Source: Molossus alvarezi
Lineage: Eukaryota; Chordata; Mammalia; Chiroptera; Molossidae
Assembly: GCA_037176705.1 (NCBI GenBank)
Contig: CM073908.1
Coordinates: forward strand, 129,693,430 to 129,757,429
DNA: 64,000 nucleotides
Direction of reading: 5' to 3'
Shown in pieces: positions 24,537 to 35,930 of this stretch; the stretch's first letter is position 1; each line of letters opens with the position of its first letter. A program made the translations under genes and the position numbers. The notes below the pieces were generated by a model that worked only from the letters and a program-made list of their open reading frames with translations, did not search any database and had not been told where the DNA came from.

Positions 24537-24605
24537 CACTGAGCTTCCAATTACCTGGAACATTGTTTGTCACATAATAAGTTCTCAATGTATATCAAAG
24601 GAGTA
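24127..24605 (+). mobile_element. L2 (CR1-like LINE) 3' end
   Basis: Characteristic L2 3' text: gtctgtacttcctctttcc, then aatataagctccattagg, then cacataataagttctcaatg. A GT microsatellite sits within it. Confidence 0.8.
24497..24534. repeat. (GT)n microsatellite
   Basis: An uninterrupted GT run of about 38 bp inside the L2 element. Confidence 0.98.
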
Positions 24606-25684
24606 ATATAATGCAGAAGTGACACAGTAGAATCTTTATATTTTTATTTCTTTTTTTTAATCTTTATATTTTTCATGTGGAGTCAGCTAATACCCAAACT
24701 TTGATTGTGATATGGAAAAACCAGTAAGGCATTGCATAGATTAATGTGTATAATCAAGTTATAAAAAATTTAAAAAGCAATTGCATACATTTATGATAAC
24801 ATACTATTTATGACATCCTTAGTATATTGGAAAATATATGGTTAGGTAACTTATTAAATTTAAACTATTTATTTCCCTAATAATTATCCACTATTTCCCA
24901 TACTACTTTCTCCCCCTGATAATCCCATTCAAATGTCTAAGTTCATAGTTTCAAGGGAGGAATAAGAGAGCAGAAAAGAGACTTCAAGTTTCTTTTGGAT
25001 ATAGACATATAAAATCTAAAGTCCATATATAGAGAACATTTTGAGCATTGACAAAATGGGGGGGAAATTATAAGAATGAACAGTATTTCTTCATTTTCTT
25101 GATTTTATCTACCCAAAATATCTTCCAAGTTTGGGGGTGAGTGATATTCAAGATACAGAAAAATCAATGCTGGTCTGCTGGTTACCTATCAAGGCATGTA
25201 TGTTGGTTGTAAACATGTAGTATTTTTGAGGTGACCTGCTAGATAAGGGTCCACATATTGGGGTGTCCCAGAGAGAGAAGCCCTGGGAAAGAAAGAATGG
25301 AGGAAAAGAATGACTGCACAATAGGCCTAGACACCTTGGCTCTTCTTCACTGGCCTTACCAAGAATCTGTCCTAATTCCTTAGGAACTTTGACCAAATCT
25401 CTAAGAAAAGGTATAAATCCCTAGCAGACTGAGAACAAGTTTCCACTCTAGTAGAATGAAAATCATACAAAAAATTAAGTGGGTAAAAGAAAAATATTAA
25501 AGAATTGTATTTTTTGTGCAACTAAGCTCCTTACACTGACTACTTACACTATAAACCCTGTGGCAGTTTTTCTACAAAAGTAATGAAACTTAAGCATCAG
25601 AGTCTCTCTTACACAAGTCCTAGGGTTTATAGGAATACTTGGAGTTGTAGTATGTTCTGGAAACAGTTTGCACAGAAAGCATTT
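24606..25684. other. Unique DNA, no gene seen
   Basis: No named repeat. The frame at 25148-25396 (minus) has no recognisable domain. Confidence 0.5.
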
Positions 25685-25692
25685 CTCTAAAG

Positions 25693-25916
25693 CAGTGGTT
25701 CACAACCTTCCTAATGCCGTGACCCTTTAATACAGTTCCTCATGTTGTGGTGACCCCCAACCATAAAATTATTTTCATTGCTACTTCATAACTCTAATTT
25801 TGCTACTGCTATGAATCGCCATCAGAAATATGTGTTTTCCGATGGTCTCAGGCGACCCCTGTGAAAGGGTTGTTCGATACCCAAAGGGGTTGCGACCCAC
25901 AAGTTGAGAACCGCTG
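25693..25916. mobile_element. SPIN-type hAT transposon (non-autonomous) with 8-bp TSD
   Basis: The 224-bp element starts cagtggttcacaacct. Its right end, read on the minus strand, starts cagcggttctcaact and continues with the gggtcgcaacccc signature of SPIN (Space Invaders). The perfect 8-bp TSD ctctaaag lies at 25685-25692 and 25917-25924, the length expected for hAT. There is no transposase, so it depended on an autonomous partner. SPIN elements are known to have spread horizontally among tetrapods, including vespertilionid bats. Confidence 0.95.
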
Positions 25917-25924
25917 CTCTAAAG

Positions 25925-26204
25925 TATTTATAGAAAATTGTCTAAAGAGACCAAAAAAGAAATGAGTCTGAATTTAACCTATTTATAAATATATAATTTT
26001 GATCCTTTTTCTTACTAAGGTGATAATTTGTGTAAAATTTAGGTTCTACCTAATCTGGGCCCACACTTGTATATGATTGTATATACATATAACTTTAGAA
26101 AGAGAGAGCAGGCTGATACATGAATTGATCTTTGGGAAATAGTTATGACAGACCAAGTAGGAAAAGGCTTTTCAAGTCAATTTTTACTGCACCATGTTTT
26201 TTAT
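25925..26204. other. Unique DNA, no gene seen
   Basis: AT-rich spacer between the SPIN element and L1 3' fragments. Nothing recognised. Confidence 0.5.
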
Positions 26205-26350
26205 TTCTTATTCTAGTTGCATTGAGATATAATTGACATATACATAATCACTGTATAAGTTTAAGGTGTACAGCCTAATGGTTTGATTGACATATATTGT
26301 GAAATATTACCACCACAGATTTAGCTAACATCCATCTTCTCTTATAGATA
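26205..26350 (-). mobile_element. Old L1 3' UTR fragment
   Basis: Minus-strand L1M 3' UTR text: gcattgagatataattgaca, then ccaccacagatttagctaac. Confidence 0.75.
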
Positions 26351-26544
26351 CAATAATATGTTTCTTTTTAAATTCCCTAACAAAAAGAAATAAGATTCTT
26401 ATTTTTTCAAAACAACTTACCTTCCAATAAAAATGCAAAACAAATTTTTTTTAATGAAACCAAGTGTTTCGATTTGGTAGTCAAAGAAGAAATGCTACAT
26501 CTTGTTTCCTCACAGTCCAATTTTTATCATTATTTACTTTTTAG

Positions 26545-26700
26545 GTTTTATTGAGGTATAATTTACATATCATATAATTCACATGTTGTGTCAATTCAAT
26601 ACTTTTTAGTGAATTTATGAATGTGGGAAACCAGCACCACAATCCAGAAAAATGCGCATCAGCCCCATAAATTCTCTTAGGCATGTGTGTAGTCTATAAA
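26545..26700 (-). mobile_element. Second old L1 3' UTR fragment
   Basis: It has similar but distinct L1M 3' UTR text: tttattgaggtataatttac, then accagcaccacaatccag. It is probably a different subfamily from the one at 26205. Confidence 0.75.
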
Positions 26701-26789
26701 ATTATTATTTTTTAAACTTGTTTTTATTTAAATACCATTGTCTTCACTAGTTTTCTTCTTAGTATTATCTTTACCTCACTCCTATCTCA

Positions 26790-26960
26790 TTCATTGAAAC
26801 TTTCCGGACCTTGATCACCTTTCTGTTGTTACAATTAATGGATGTTTCTCCACTTTTACTTTATTTGATCTTACAGCTATCCTTGGTGCTGTTGGGAACT
26901 CCCTGCTTTATGAAACACTCTTGGCTTTTGGGCAGTGAGTCTATCCAGTGTCTATTCTTC
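26790..26960 (+). mobile_element. L2 ORF fragment
   Basis: The stretch gctgttgggaactccctgc followed by gaaacactcttggcttttgg resembles a conserved L2 coding segment on the plus strand. Short and diverged. 26961-27252 beyond it holds nothing I can name. Confidence 0.6.
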
Positions 26961-27267
26961 CCTTTCTTCTCCTTAGTAACAGGAGCTCTGTAGGTTAGAT
27001 GTGACCATGTGACCAGCTAAAGTGTATAAGTTATCAAGGCCACTTGCATTTGGGGAGATTATAAATTATAAGAAGTTAGCTGGTACTTCTGGGAAAGATT
27101 TTGATTCCTGATCTAGATGTCCCCTCTTCTTGCTTTTTCCAGTTTGTCCTTCCTGCCTGGAACACAATAGCCTATTGAAGTTTCATAGATTACCTCCCCA
27201 CCACTATAACAATGACAAGGCACAAAGGTAGTTGTTTGGGAAATTGAGAATATCATGTAGCTTTTTT

Positions 27268-27511
27268 TTAAATCCTCACCTGAGGACATTTTTGTATTTA
27301 TCTTCAGATAGAGCAGGAGGGAGAGAGGGAGGAAGAGAGAGAGAGAGAAACATCAATGTGTGAGAAACACATCGACTGGTTGCCACCCACACGACTCCAA
27401 TCAGGACCAGGGACAAACTGCAACTAAGTTACGTGCCTTTAGCTGGAACTGAACCTGGGTCTCTCTGGTCCATGGGCTGACACTCTAACTGCTGACCCAA
27501 ACTGGCCAGGG
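27268..27511 (-). mobile_element. VES-type SINE with perfect TSD
   Basis: Tail motif atcctcacctgaggacat, a GA-rich body, and a head ending actggccaggg. TSD tcatgtagctttttt is perfect at 27253-27267 and 27512-27526. Confidence 0.94.
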
Positions 27512-27526
27512 TCATGTAGCTTTTTT

Positions 27527-28013
27527 AATAGCCTATGTTTGGATTTGTTTAAGTGACAGGAAACAAACTTACATCATGTTTTAGGCCATGACATTTTGGT
27601 TTTCTCTTAACATCTGATTGCAATTACTAACTAAAATAGCTTAGATGGCTTTTCTTATTTTGAGCCTATTGGTAATAGTGCCACCTGGAAAAGTATTTGT
27701 AGAAAAAGACCAGGGATGTTATCTGATGAATTCATCCTTGAGATTATCCTATGTGACATCTTCTTCTGACTCAGAGAGGGCAGTTTTAGTGGTTGTTTGT
27801 CCCAATCTAGTATTTAAATATATGGGAGACCATGGATTTACAGACCAAAGTTCCACAGTTCCATATAAGGGCAGACTGGTGTGCTATGACATTAAGCAAA
27901 GTCATTTGGAAAATTAAAGGTATGATTTGCACATTCTGGTTTTGATCCTGGAGGAAAAATATTGTTTAGCTATCCAAGATACCAAGATGAAATTCTTTGT
28001 AAAGCTATGCTCG
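27527..28013. other. Unique DNA, no gene accepted
   Basis: It contains a 90-codon plus-strand frame (27645-27917) with a hydrophobic start but no recognised family and no supporting context. Confidence 0.45.
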
Positions 28014-28086
28014 TTCCTTCCTTCCTTCCTTCCTTCCTTCCTTCCTTCCTTCCTTCCTTCCTTCCTTCCTTCCTTCCTTCCTTCCT
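28014..28086. repeat. (TTCC)n microsatellite
   Basis: About 18 nearly perfect TTCC units, followed by CT-rich DNA. It creates spurious repetitive frames on both strands. Confidence 0.98.
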
Positions 28087-28152
28087 TTTTTTCCCTTCCA
28101 TCCTTCTTCCCTAGCTCCACTCTCTCTGTATCCCATCTATCCCTCCCTTCCT

Positions 28153-28157
<5 letters not shown>

Positions 28158-28187
<30 letters not shown>
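28158..28187. repeat. (TC)n microsatellite
   Basis: A perfect TC run of about 30 bp, 70 bp after the TTCC repeat. Confidence 0.97.
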
Positions 28188-28188
<1 letters not shown>

Positions 28189-30953
28189 ATCATTAATAAG
28201 CCCAAAAGAGCATATAGAGAATGACTGAAGGAGAATAGTAATCTTCATTTTTCTCACTTCATTACACAGGTTCTTTTCATTATTTTAAATACAATGAAAC
28301 AGTATGTTTGGGCAGTTATAAAAATAGACAGAAACAAACAAAAAAACCAGAGTAACTAAATAGTGTAAAAAGTGTTTCAAAATATGGTTTTGGTGTTTAT
28401 AGTGTAAGGAAACAAGCAATATCTAAAATTGTTTATGGAATCAAAACTGAAACAAATGCCCATGGAGGGCAACTTAGGTATAACAAAAGCCTTATCTTAT
28501 ATATGTATCATTTTGCTCAATGATACGATTTCTGTAGGTTTTTCCTAAAATAACAATTTGCTGAAGACTATTTGTAGTGAAACCTTTCATTAAAGTTAAA
28601 ATTTTGCTTAGCTATCATTCTTGTGCACCAGCAAGGCAGTGAATTAAGGTGAAAGAGGGTGGGGGTGGGGGGGTAGGGGAAGGAATAGCACTCTCTCTCC
28701 ATGAGACTTAACAGATATCTTGTTGTTTCCAGTTAAAAAAATTTTATAATAGTTAAAGCTCTTAGCTGCATCCTGTATTTTTCTCTGTATCTACCACAAA
28801 TTAGTTTGTTTATGACCTAGTTTGATAATTAAGGACAGGGACAAATTTCTTCCTATATGTGGTATAGTCATTATTAGAATTGTTTGCCATACTAATTTCC
28901 TTAGGAAATTTTTAAACATAAAATCTAATAAATCTGAAATTCCATTTTCATTAATTATATGGGAAAAGCAACTACTCATAATTAGGCCAGAGGAAGTATT
29001 TGAAATTAAATTTTGATATTGTATTTATTTATCATAAAATCACTCAAAGAAAATTTATGGGATGGTATGCAAGATTTTCTTTAAATATGTGTGTATAAGT
29101 CTTATAAACATTTTCTCATGTATTTTAAAAATAACTATATTTTGTGAGTGATACCTCTGAAGGAAATTAAGTTTATTATCATCAATATTTTGCCAAGAAA
29201 CTGAAAACGAGAATTTTGGAGTGCAGCATACCTAAGATTTTATTTTTTTGTCCTGTGTAACCAAAGTATGTATAGACATTTATTCCAAAAGACTATTTTT
29301 TTATAGAAACCAACCAACCTTCTTCCACATGATCTTCTGAAGTTCTTCAGGAAAGTCTACTCAGCCTCAAAAATAGAGGTTGCAGCCTTGTCGAAGACTA
29401 TAAGACTCAGCAGGTTTCCTAACATCTAAACAGTGTGACTAAAATGTTCAATTTTTCTTCATTATTTTCTCCCTTTTAAGACATCTTCCTGAGGTCTTTA
29501 AATAAAGACAATGCCTCAGGGTAACTCACTACCAGCACAGTACTTCATTTTTTTCATTGTGGCTGTCTAACCTAGAACAAAATCACCTGAAACTTTCTAA
29601 ACATGAGATGTCCAGTCTCAGTCACTTCAGGTAATTTTTTAGAGTCCCTAACAAAGTCAACACTCTTTCTGACATTTTTCTTGTTTTCACTGATAAAACA
29701 GATACATTTGGGGGCCTGTTTCCACTTGTTTGATTCCTCTAATTTTACACTTAGGAGGTAATTTTATGATTTATCCTTCATAGATTTAATATCTTCATAT
29801 AGTTATCTTTTAAAAAATAGTTTTAGCCTTGTTCTTTTGATCATGATGCTATAATCAATTGTGTAAAAGAAGTCTCCAAATGGAGAAAACACTAACAAAT
29901 GAAGGTCCATGTTTAGTTGTCTCATAGACACTAAATATAATTTATTATTGGGCATACTGAAGCTAAATGATCTTTATAGACTGATTGTTAACCTCTTTTT
30001 TCTTTTCAGCTTCTACAAATTTCCCCACTTAACAATAATAGGGAAGGGTTATGCTCATCTTTTTGGAGTCATGACCATCCCATACCTTAGGTTTGTAAAT
30101 ATTCATTAAAAATAATAGGAAAATGTTATGAATATGTTTTTTTATAAAATAAAAAAAAAATATATATATATACATCAAGTGAATTATTTGTATATCTTGG
30201 GCTGTTTTTATTAAAAGATGGTGGGATTTCAAAGTATCCTGATAGCACTTGGAAGGACAGTGGCAAGAAGTGTGTAGAATTTCACTATTTAAAGTGATAT
30301 TGTTGCTAATCATGAAACTTCTAAAAATCTCCTAAGAGATGAAAATGTGAATGGTAACTTCATGAAAGATAAGAATTCTTCAGCTTCTCATGCTAATTAT
30401 TCTATTTAATAGAGGAAAAGATGTGCAATGATGGTATAGCAAAGTAGAGAATTATTATAATATGGGGTTAGTGGTTACTAATAAAATACTGTGGATAAGA
30501 AAAAAAATGTACAAAAGTACCCCCAAAAAATCTATTATTCTGCTGGAAAATATATGGAGTGCCTTTGTGGAACAGAATCAGTAAAGAAATACTGAAATAC
30601 AGAAGGCAAACTAGATGGTATATATGTATAAGGAGAAATGCTACATAGAATAGGAACTAATCCAAAGGTACTCTATGACTGGAAGGAGTTGATGGGAACA
30701 GGAAAAAGCCCTGGAAAAATCAATAAGGTGATTATTTGACATAGTGTAGTAGAAGCTGCCTATCAAATCAATGTTCTCCCTTGTCTACATACTCATCTCC
30801 CAACTTGAGCTACGGAATTAGAGAACAGGAACATTTGTATCATTATGATTTCAGATGTTTTGTTTTAAAACAAAGACCAATGCCTTTCTCATAAAATAAT
30901 TTACCTTCATACCCCACCTTGTTCCATAACCTATCACTAATATAAAACCATGG
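28188..30953. other. Unique AT-rich DNA, no gene seen
   Basis: About 2.8 kb without a confident repeat or gene. The one distinctive point is a G-run cluster at 28657-28679. Confidence 0.5.
28657..28679 (+). other. Potential G-quadruplex
   Basis: Four or more G-runs of at least three, with loops of one or two bases (gggtgggggtggggggg then tagggg). This matches the usual G4 pattern. No promoter or gene is seen nearby. Confidence 0.75.
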
Positions 30954-31200
30954 GCCCTGGCTGATTTGGCTCAGTGATTAGAGCTTTGGCCCAGGGACCA
31001 GAGAGTCCCGGGTTCGGTTTCTGGTAAGGGCACCTACCTTGGTTGCAGTTTGTCCCCTCCCTGGTTGGGGTTGTGTGAGTGGCAACCAGTCGATGTGTCT
31101 CTCTCACGTCGATGTTTCTCTGTCTCTTCCCCCATCTCTCCCTCCCACTCTATCTGAAGATTAAGTGCAAAAATGTCCTCAGGTGAGGATAAAAAATAAA
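30954..31200 (+). mobile_element. VES-type SINE
   Basis: Plus-strand head ggccctggctgatttggctc, CT-rich body, and end motif atgtcctcaggtgaggat with an A-rich tail. The TSD is not clear. Confidence 0.92.
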
Positions 31201-31379
31201 AATCAGGCCATGGTAATTAGGTATCTTAAGACAGACAGAAGATTAAGTCACAAAATTACCCTAAAATAAGAAAGTACTGGAAGGGATAGTAGAAAAGCTA
31301 AGATAAGTTGTAAAATATAGTGAGATACATGTTCTATGAATCTATCCAACAGGAATATCAGAGAGTGGAATAAGACAAT

Positions 31380-31780
31380 GTAAGGGAGGGAAAATAATTT
31401 TCTTTCTACTTTTCTAAATTCTTCTGGATGGTTTAATAATCAAATTGACATAAGACAGATTAACAGGAGAAAATGAAATTCATTTTGTATGCACATTTGG
31501 GAGTTCCATAGCACTATGGGACCCAAGGATAAATTTGGGCAGTTGAGGTTTGTATGCTTCTGGACTAAGGAGGGAGCCAGGGGTCTGGGACTTCAAAAGG
31601 AAAGTAGGCAATTCACCGGTAGATGAGAAAGATCAAACATGGGGTAAACAAATTATTGGACAACCCAGAAACAGAGATTTTTATAGATGTTGCTAAATTC
31701 CTTCCTGTCTGCCACACTTAGTTTATAGTATGATGCTAAGATGATGTGCTTCTTTCCTTTAAACAGTTCTTCTTCTTCCT
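31380..31780 (-). mobile_element. ERV LTR, 3' part (same family as the ERV at 36571)
   Basis: On the minus strand this aligns with the LTR at 36571-37131 from its middle to near its end. Landmarks are ttagcatcatactataaac, tctcctgttaatctgtctta and cagaagaatttagaaa. The corresponding 5' part lies beyond the kinase retrocopy at 34375-34520, so the LTR appears split. Confidence 0.7.
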
Positions 31781-31960
31781 TCTTTTTTTTTTATTCTTCT
31801 TTCTCCTTCTTCTTTTAACTTAAGTGTCACTTTTGGTTCTGTTTTAGCATCAAACTATTTTCATTGCTATTCCTTTATAAATATTATATAATTTCCAATT
31901 ATGATTTATTTTAGCCATGAACTATTTACTTTAGTTTTCAAACACATAGTTTTGTACTGT

Positions 31961-34073
31961 TTTATTTATTTTATTTTTTCTTTTTTATTATTTTTCCCCC
32001 ACCATTAGTGCATTTTATTCCTCAGGACATTACAGGAAAGTCTCTCGGTGGAGTGGATCAGACCTGTCTCTGTGGAAAATGTGCACCTTCAAGATCATAG
32101 GACTGACTGGGTGTCCCTCGGACGCGGTCACCATGGGACCTCCGCGATCCAGGCACAGGAGTCAAAGTCTTCCAGCACGAACCTGCCGAGCGGGCTGACA
32201 CAAGCCTGTTCTGCCCTAAGAGGCGCCCAGCCTCAGCGGCAGCGTCCCTTCCTGGCATGCATGCACTGTGGTGAAGGAGAGTGGGGGTCATTCACCGACA
32301 TGTCCATGGTACAGGACGCCTCACACTGACTCCTCGGTGGAGAGCAGTAACGGGTTGATATACTCGAACCCTTCAAACTCGGAGTGGTAGATTCTCTTGA
32401 TGACGTCCTCGTCGTCGGGGTCAACTGCATCAGCTCGCTGGTGAACTGCATGTCGAAGTTGTCCAGTCCATAGTCGCCGGTGATCTGTGGCTGGAAGGGT
32501 GGCGGCACCTGCTTCTCCAGCAGGTCCCTGTCTATGCTGCGGAAGAATGCGTGAGACTTGATGTCGGGAAATCCAGTCTGTGGTCGGCAGCTGAGCCTCT
32601 CTTTGGGGTCCTTGTTCAAAAACGCTTTCCAGACGTGGGAGGCTTTGATGGAGAGGACCCGGGGGATGAGGATGGGCTTCTCCAGGATCACTTGGAACAG
32701 GCAGTCTTCAGTGTTCATGTTGGGGTTGTCGGTGATGATGTCAAAGGGGGAGCACCGGGCCATCATCTCAAACATCAGCACACCCAGAGCCCACCAGTCC
32801 ACACTGAACCCGTATTCCTCTCCACGCAAGATTTCTGGGGCGATGTAATTCGGGGTTCTACAGAAAGTGCTCATGGTGTCACCAGGGCCCAGGCCTTCCT
32901 TGCACATGCCATAGTCCGTTAACCTGATGTGGCTGTCAGCGTCCAGGAGGACGTTGTCCAGCTTCAGGTCCCAGTAGATGATCCCTCTCTCATGCAATGT
33001 AGATCTCAGCAGCGTAGAACCTGGTGTGATCCTCCGGAAGCTTCCGCTGTCTCTGCATGTGGAACATGAGGTCCCCGCCGTTGACGTACTCTATAATCAG
33101 GAACGACCTGCTGGTCGTCTGGAAGCAGCAGTGCAAGCCGACCAGGAAAGGGTTGCTGGATGCCTGCTCAAACACATGCTTCTCTGTCTGGACCCAGTCA
33201 ATGTCCTTGTTGTCATGCACTAGTTCCTCTTCACCACCTTCAGGGCATAGATCTGGTCATTCTTCTTGAACCACACCAGGAGGACCTTGGCATAGCTCCC
33301 ACGCCCAATGACCCTGATGAGGTTGAAATCCTGCAACTCTAGCCCCTGAGAAATTTTGATTCCGTCCATCCCGTCAATGACTGGTTTGATGTCCTTGGAA
33401 TCACCTTTAATGCTGTCACATTTCCGGGTTGAAGAGATGTAAGGGATGACATCAGTCTCCTTGGAAGGGAGGTCCAAGTTGTCATCTTTGTCATCTACTG
33501 CAGGCTCTTGGGAAGGCATGACAGAATCCATATGCTGTTTGCAACTAAGCGGGACAAGCACGTGGCAGCGTTTATGGACCAGCAGTTTGCAGTTGATGCA
33601 CCAGCAGGCTTGCCTCCTGAGACCCCATATCCTTTCACTGCACTGACCACAGTACGCTCTCCTGTTAAAGCGCTTGGCTTGGAAGAGATGGCCGTTGGCG
33701 CGGTACAGCTTCCTCCATCTTCTGGCTCCCCGGTGGTAGACGGGTTTGTCTTCTCCAGGGCACGGCAGTTCAGGCTGCTCGGGGTGCTCGGGGAAACGTG
33801 AATGATGAACCCTTCATCCCTGCGCTGACAGGACAGGCAGAAGGCCTCCTTCAGCTCCATCTGGGAGAACACGGCGCAGGGGTCACCTTCACTGTCCACC
33901 CACTTGAGGGTGAGCGGCTACCCCTGGTGGAGGCTGCACATCTCTCTCACTTCGGCACAGAGCTCCTCAAAGGTAGTGGTAGCATCCAGGCTGGTGATCA
34001 GGATGTCCCCGCAGTGTTGGGATAAGTGAGCACAGATCTTGCTGAGTTCTGTCTGGACCAGTGACACTGCCAT
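31961..34073 (-). pseudogene. PRKCZ: Processed pseudogene of protein kinase C zeta
   Basis: PRKCZ is an atypical protein kinase C acting in cell polarity and NF-kB signalling. This is an intronless retrocopy of its mRNA. On the minus strand the domain order is PB1 (33905-34010), C1 zinc finger (about 33560-33690), kinase with glycine loop GRGSYAKV (about 33290), then the C-terminal tail ending STEESV with a stop at 32321-32323. The tail and the ITDNP segment of the kinase fit zeta rather than iota. Damage: an in-frame TAG at 33918-33920; frameshifts near 33790, 33216, 32995 and 32420; and the catalytic-loop RD arginine replaced by W in YWDLKLDN. The 3' UTR with AATAAA and an A-rich tail (31961-31996) is retained. 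The parental gene has many introns, so copying was by L1 machinery. I found no clear TSD. Confidence 0.96.
32014..32019 (-). other. Fossil poly(A) signal of the PRKCZ retrocopy
   Basis: AATAAA on the minus strand (plus tttatt), about 15-18 bp before the A-rich tail. It marks the copied mRNA 3' end about 300 bp after the stop. Confidence 0.85.
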
Positions 34074-34374
34074 GCTCTGAGGACTAGGTCTCCCCAGGCA
34101 GTCCTCTGGGAGAGGCAAGACCAAGTCAAGAAAAGCAGGCAGCAAAGGGAGGGAGGAGCTGGGCCTGGGAAGGAACGAAGGGTTTCGAAAAACAGGGTTT
34201 CAGAAGGGAGAGGGACAGTGTGGGAGGAGGGTGAGGAGACAGAGGGGATGGGGAGGAGAAGGAAGGAACAGAGGTCGGGAAGCAAAGGAAGAGGGGGAAA
34301 AAAAGAGGACTGTCTTTTTTTTAAAATATAAATTAATAATTTTGTCCAGAAAAGGACAAAATGATATGCGTTGT
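34074..34374. other. Probable 5' UTR of the retrocopy and junction
   Basis: Purine-rich on plus (pyrimidine-rich on the retrocopy strand), without recognised coding. It probably includes copied 5' leader up to about 34310-34320. The exact 5' boundary cannot be fixed because no TSD is visible. Confidence 0.45.
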
Positions 34375-34520
34375 TTGATTGTTTAAATTTTTCTTTATGT
34401 AAGCAGGTTTATCTATCTGAATTTCTTCAGGCAAATGAGGGGGCAGGTAAAAGACTCTTCTTGAGTCTTTTGTTACTTAAAAACTAACCAGCTCACAATA
34501 ATAAATATTTAAAAAATGCA
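34375..34520 (-). mobile_element. ERV LTR, 5' part, split from 31380-31780
   Basis: The minus strand reads acaaaagactcaagaag, then gaaattcagatagata, then aacctgctt. It aligns with the 5' third of the LTR at 36571. Together with 31380-31780 it brackets the PRKCZ retrocopy. Confidence 0.6.
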
Positions 34521-35419
34521 TATTTTGATGGCAAACTCTGCTTTCTCTCAACAACAATAAATCTAACTGAAATAAAGTCATGAGTCTTTAGTTGGATAAG
34601 GCCCGTCCTACATATGAGCCCTGTTCATCTTCATCCTCATCAGAATCTGGTAAAAACATACCTGAGAAGTTATTATGCACTAAGTCTAGAAGGGGACTAC
34701 TTTGCTGCTTCTTATATCTCCACGTGGTCACATATAACTGAAAGGGAGGCTGGGAAATGAAGTTAAGCTCTGTGTCAAGACAGAAAAGGAAGCTTATTTT
34801 GGGCATAAAACTGGCAGACCCTCTATACCACATTATTGTATTCTATATTTCTAGCCATACTTTATTTCAAAGTCTATTCTACACTTCTGCTACTAAATAT
34901 CCAATTTGATTCTTCTGCTTTCCCAGGAGGAATTATCTTATCTATTTTTCTCTATGACCCATGGTTCCATTGTCAGGAAGATCTTGATAGTCTATTTTAC
35001 TATTCTGCCAACTTTGAAATGAATGTTGGAACATTAAGGGATATGCCAATAGCCATATACCTTTCACATATACTAAATAATCAGTCTTATCTATCTATCT
35101 ATCATCTATCTATCTATCTATAAAATTCAGTTCTTACTCATTTCTGTTTTTATATATTTACATATTTATTTGCTTGCTTGGTTGCTTAATTGCTTACTTG
35201 CTTGTTTACAGCTTTTCTTTTTCCTTTGGCCATCATACCAGCAACTATTGTAAGCACTAGATATATACCTGAAACTAATACAAAATAATACTGAATGTTA
35301 ATTGTAATTGAAAAATAAACTGTTAAAAAGAATATCATTAGATAGCTAAAAATATGAAAAGATATAAAGATACTTTTAAGAAGATAAAGGCATAATATGA
35401 TCCTGTGGTAAGCGGCCTC
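34521..35419. other. Unique AT-rich DNA with two microsatellites
   Basis: No gene. A TCTA/ATCT run lies at 35085-35121 and an imperfect TTGC run at 35169-35206. The frame at 34588-34833 (minus) has an acidic stretch but no recognised domain. Confidence 0.55.
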
Positions 35420-35930
35420 TAAGACTGCTTTCAATGATCCCCTCTTGGTTGTATTCATCCTTTAAAAGTGGGTTGGATTTAGTGATTTAATTTAGTGACT
35501 ACAATGTGACAAAAGTAATGAGATGTTGCGTCAGAGATTAGGTTACAACAAGACTGTGGTTAATATCTATTTGCACCCTCTTTCACTCATCTGTTGGTTG
35601 TGAGGAAAGTCAACTACCATGTTGTGAGCTGCCCTATGGAGAGGCCCACTTGACAAGGAACTGTTGTCTCTGACCAATAGCTAGCAAGGACTGGGGGCAT
35701 GTCAACAGCCACATGAGTGACCTCAGAAGCAGCTTCTTCCCCAGTTGAGCCTTGAGATGTCTGCAGCCCTAGCTAATAAACTTGATTGAAGCCTTATGTG
35801 AGATAGTCAGAGTTAGAGGACACAGTTCAGTCACATGTAAATCCCTAACCTACAGAAAATTTAAAATAAAGAGTTTGCTGTTTTAAACCCCTAAATTTTA
35901 GGCTAATGTGTTTCAAAGCTATAAATTCAG
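35420..35930 (+). mobile_element. MaLR/MLT-like solo LTR
   Basis: The plus strand contains gccctatggagaggccca, ccagttgagccttgagatg, and a 3' end with aaaataaagagtttgctg. This layout fits an old MaLR-class LTR with its polyadenylation signal. The subfamily is uncertain. Confidence 0.6.

Noticed and set aside
27645..27917. A 90-codon frame with a signal-peptide-like start
   Set aside because: No recognised family, no splice or promoter context, and the length is expected by chance in this much sequence.
27914..28196. EGRK- and LPSF-repeat frames on both strands
   Set aside because: They translate the TTCC and TC microsatellites.
32233..32997. A 254-codon kinase-like open frame as a real gene
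   Set aside because: It is one block of an intronless PRKCZ retrocopy. The frame is broken upstream and near its C-terminus, and the catalytic-loop arginine is lost.
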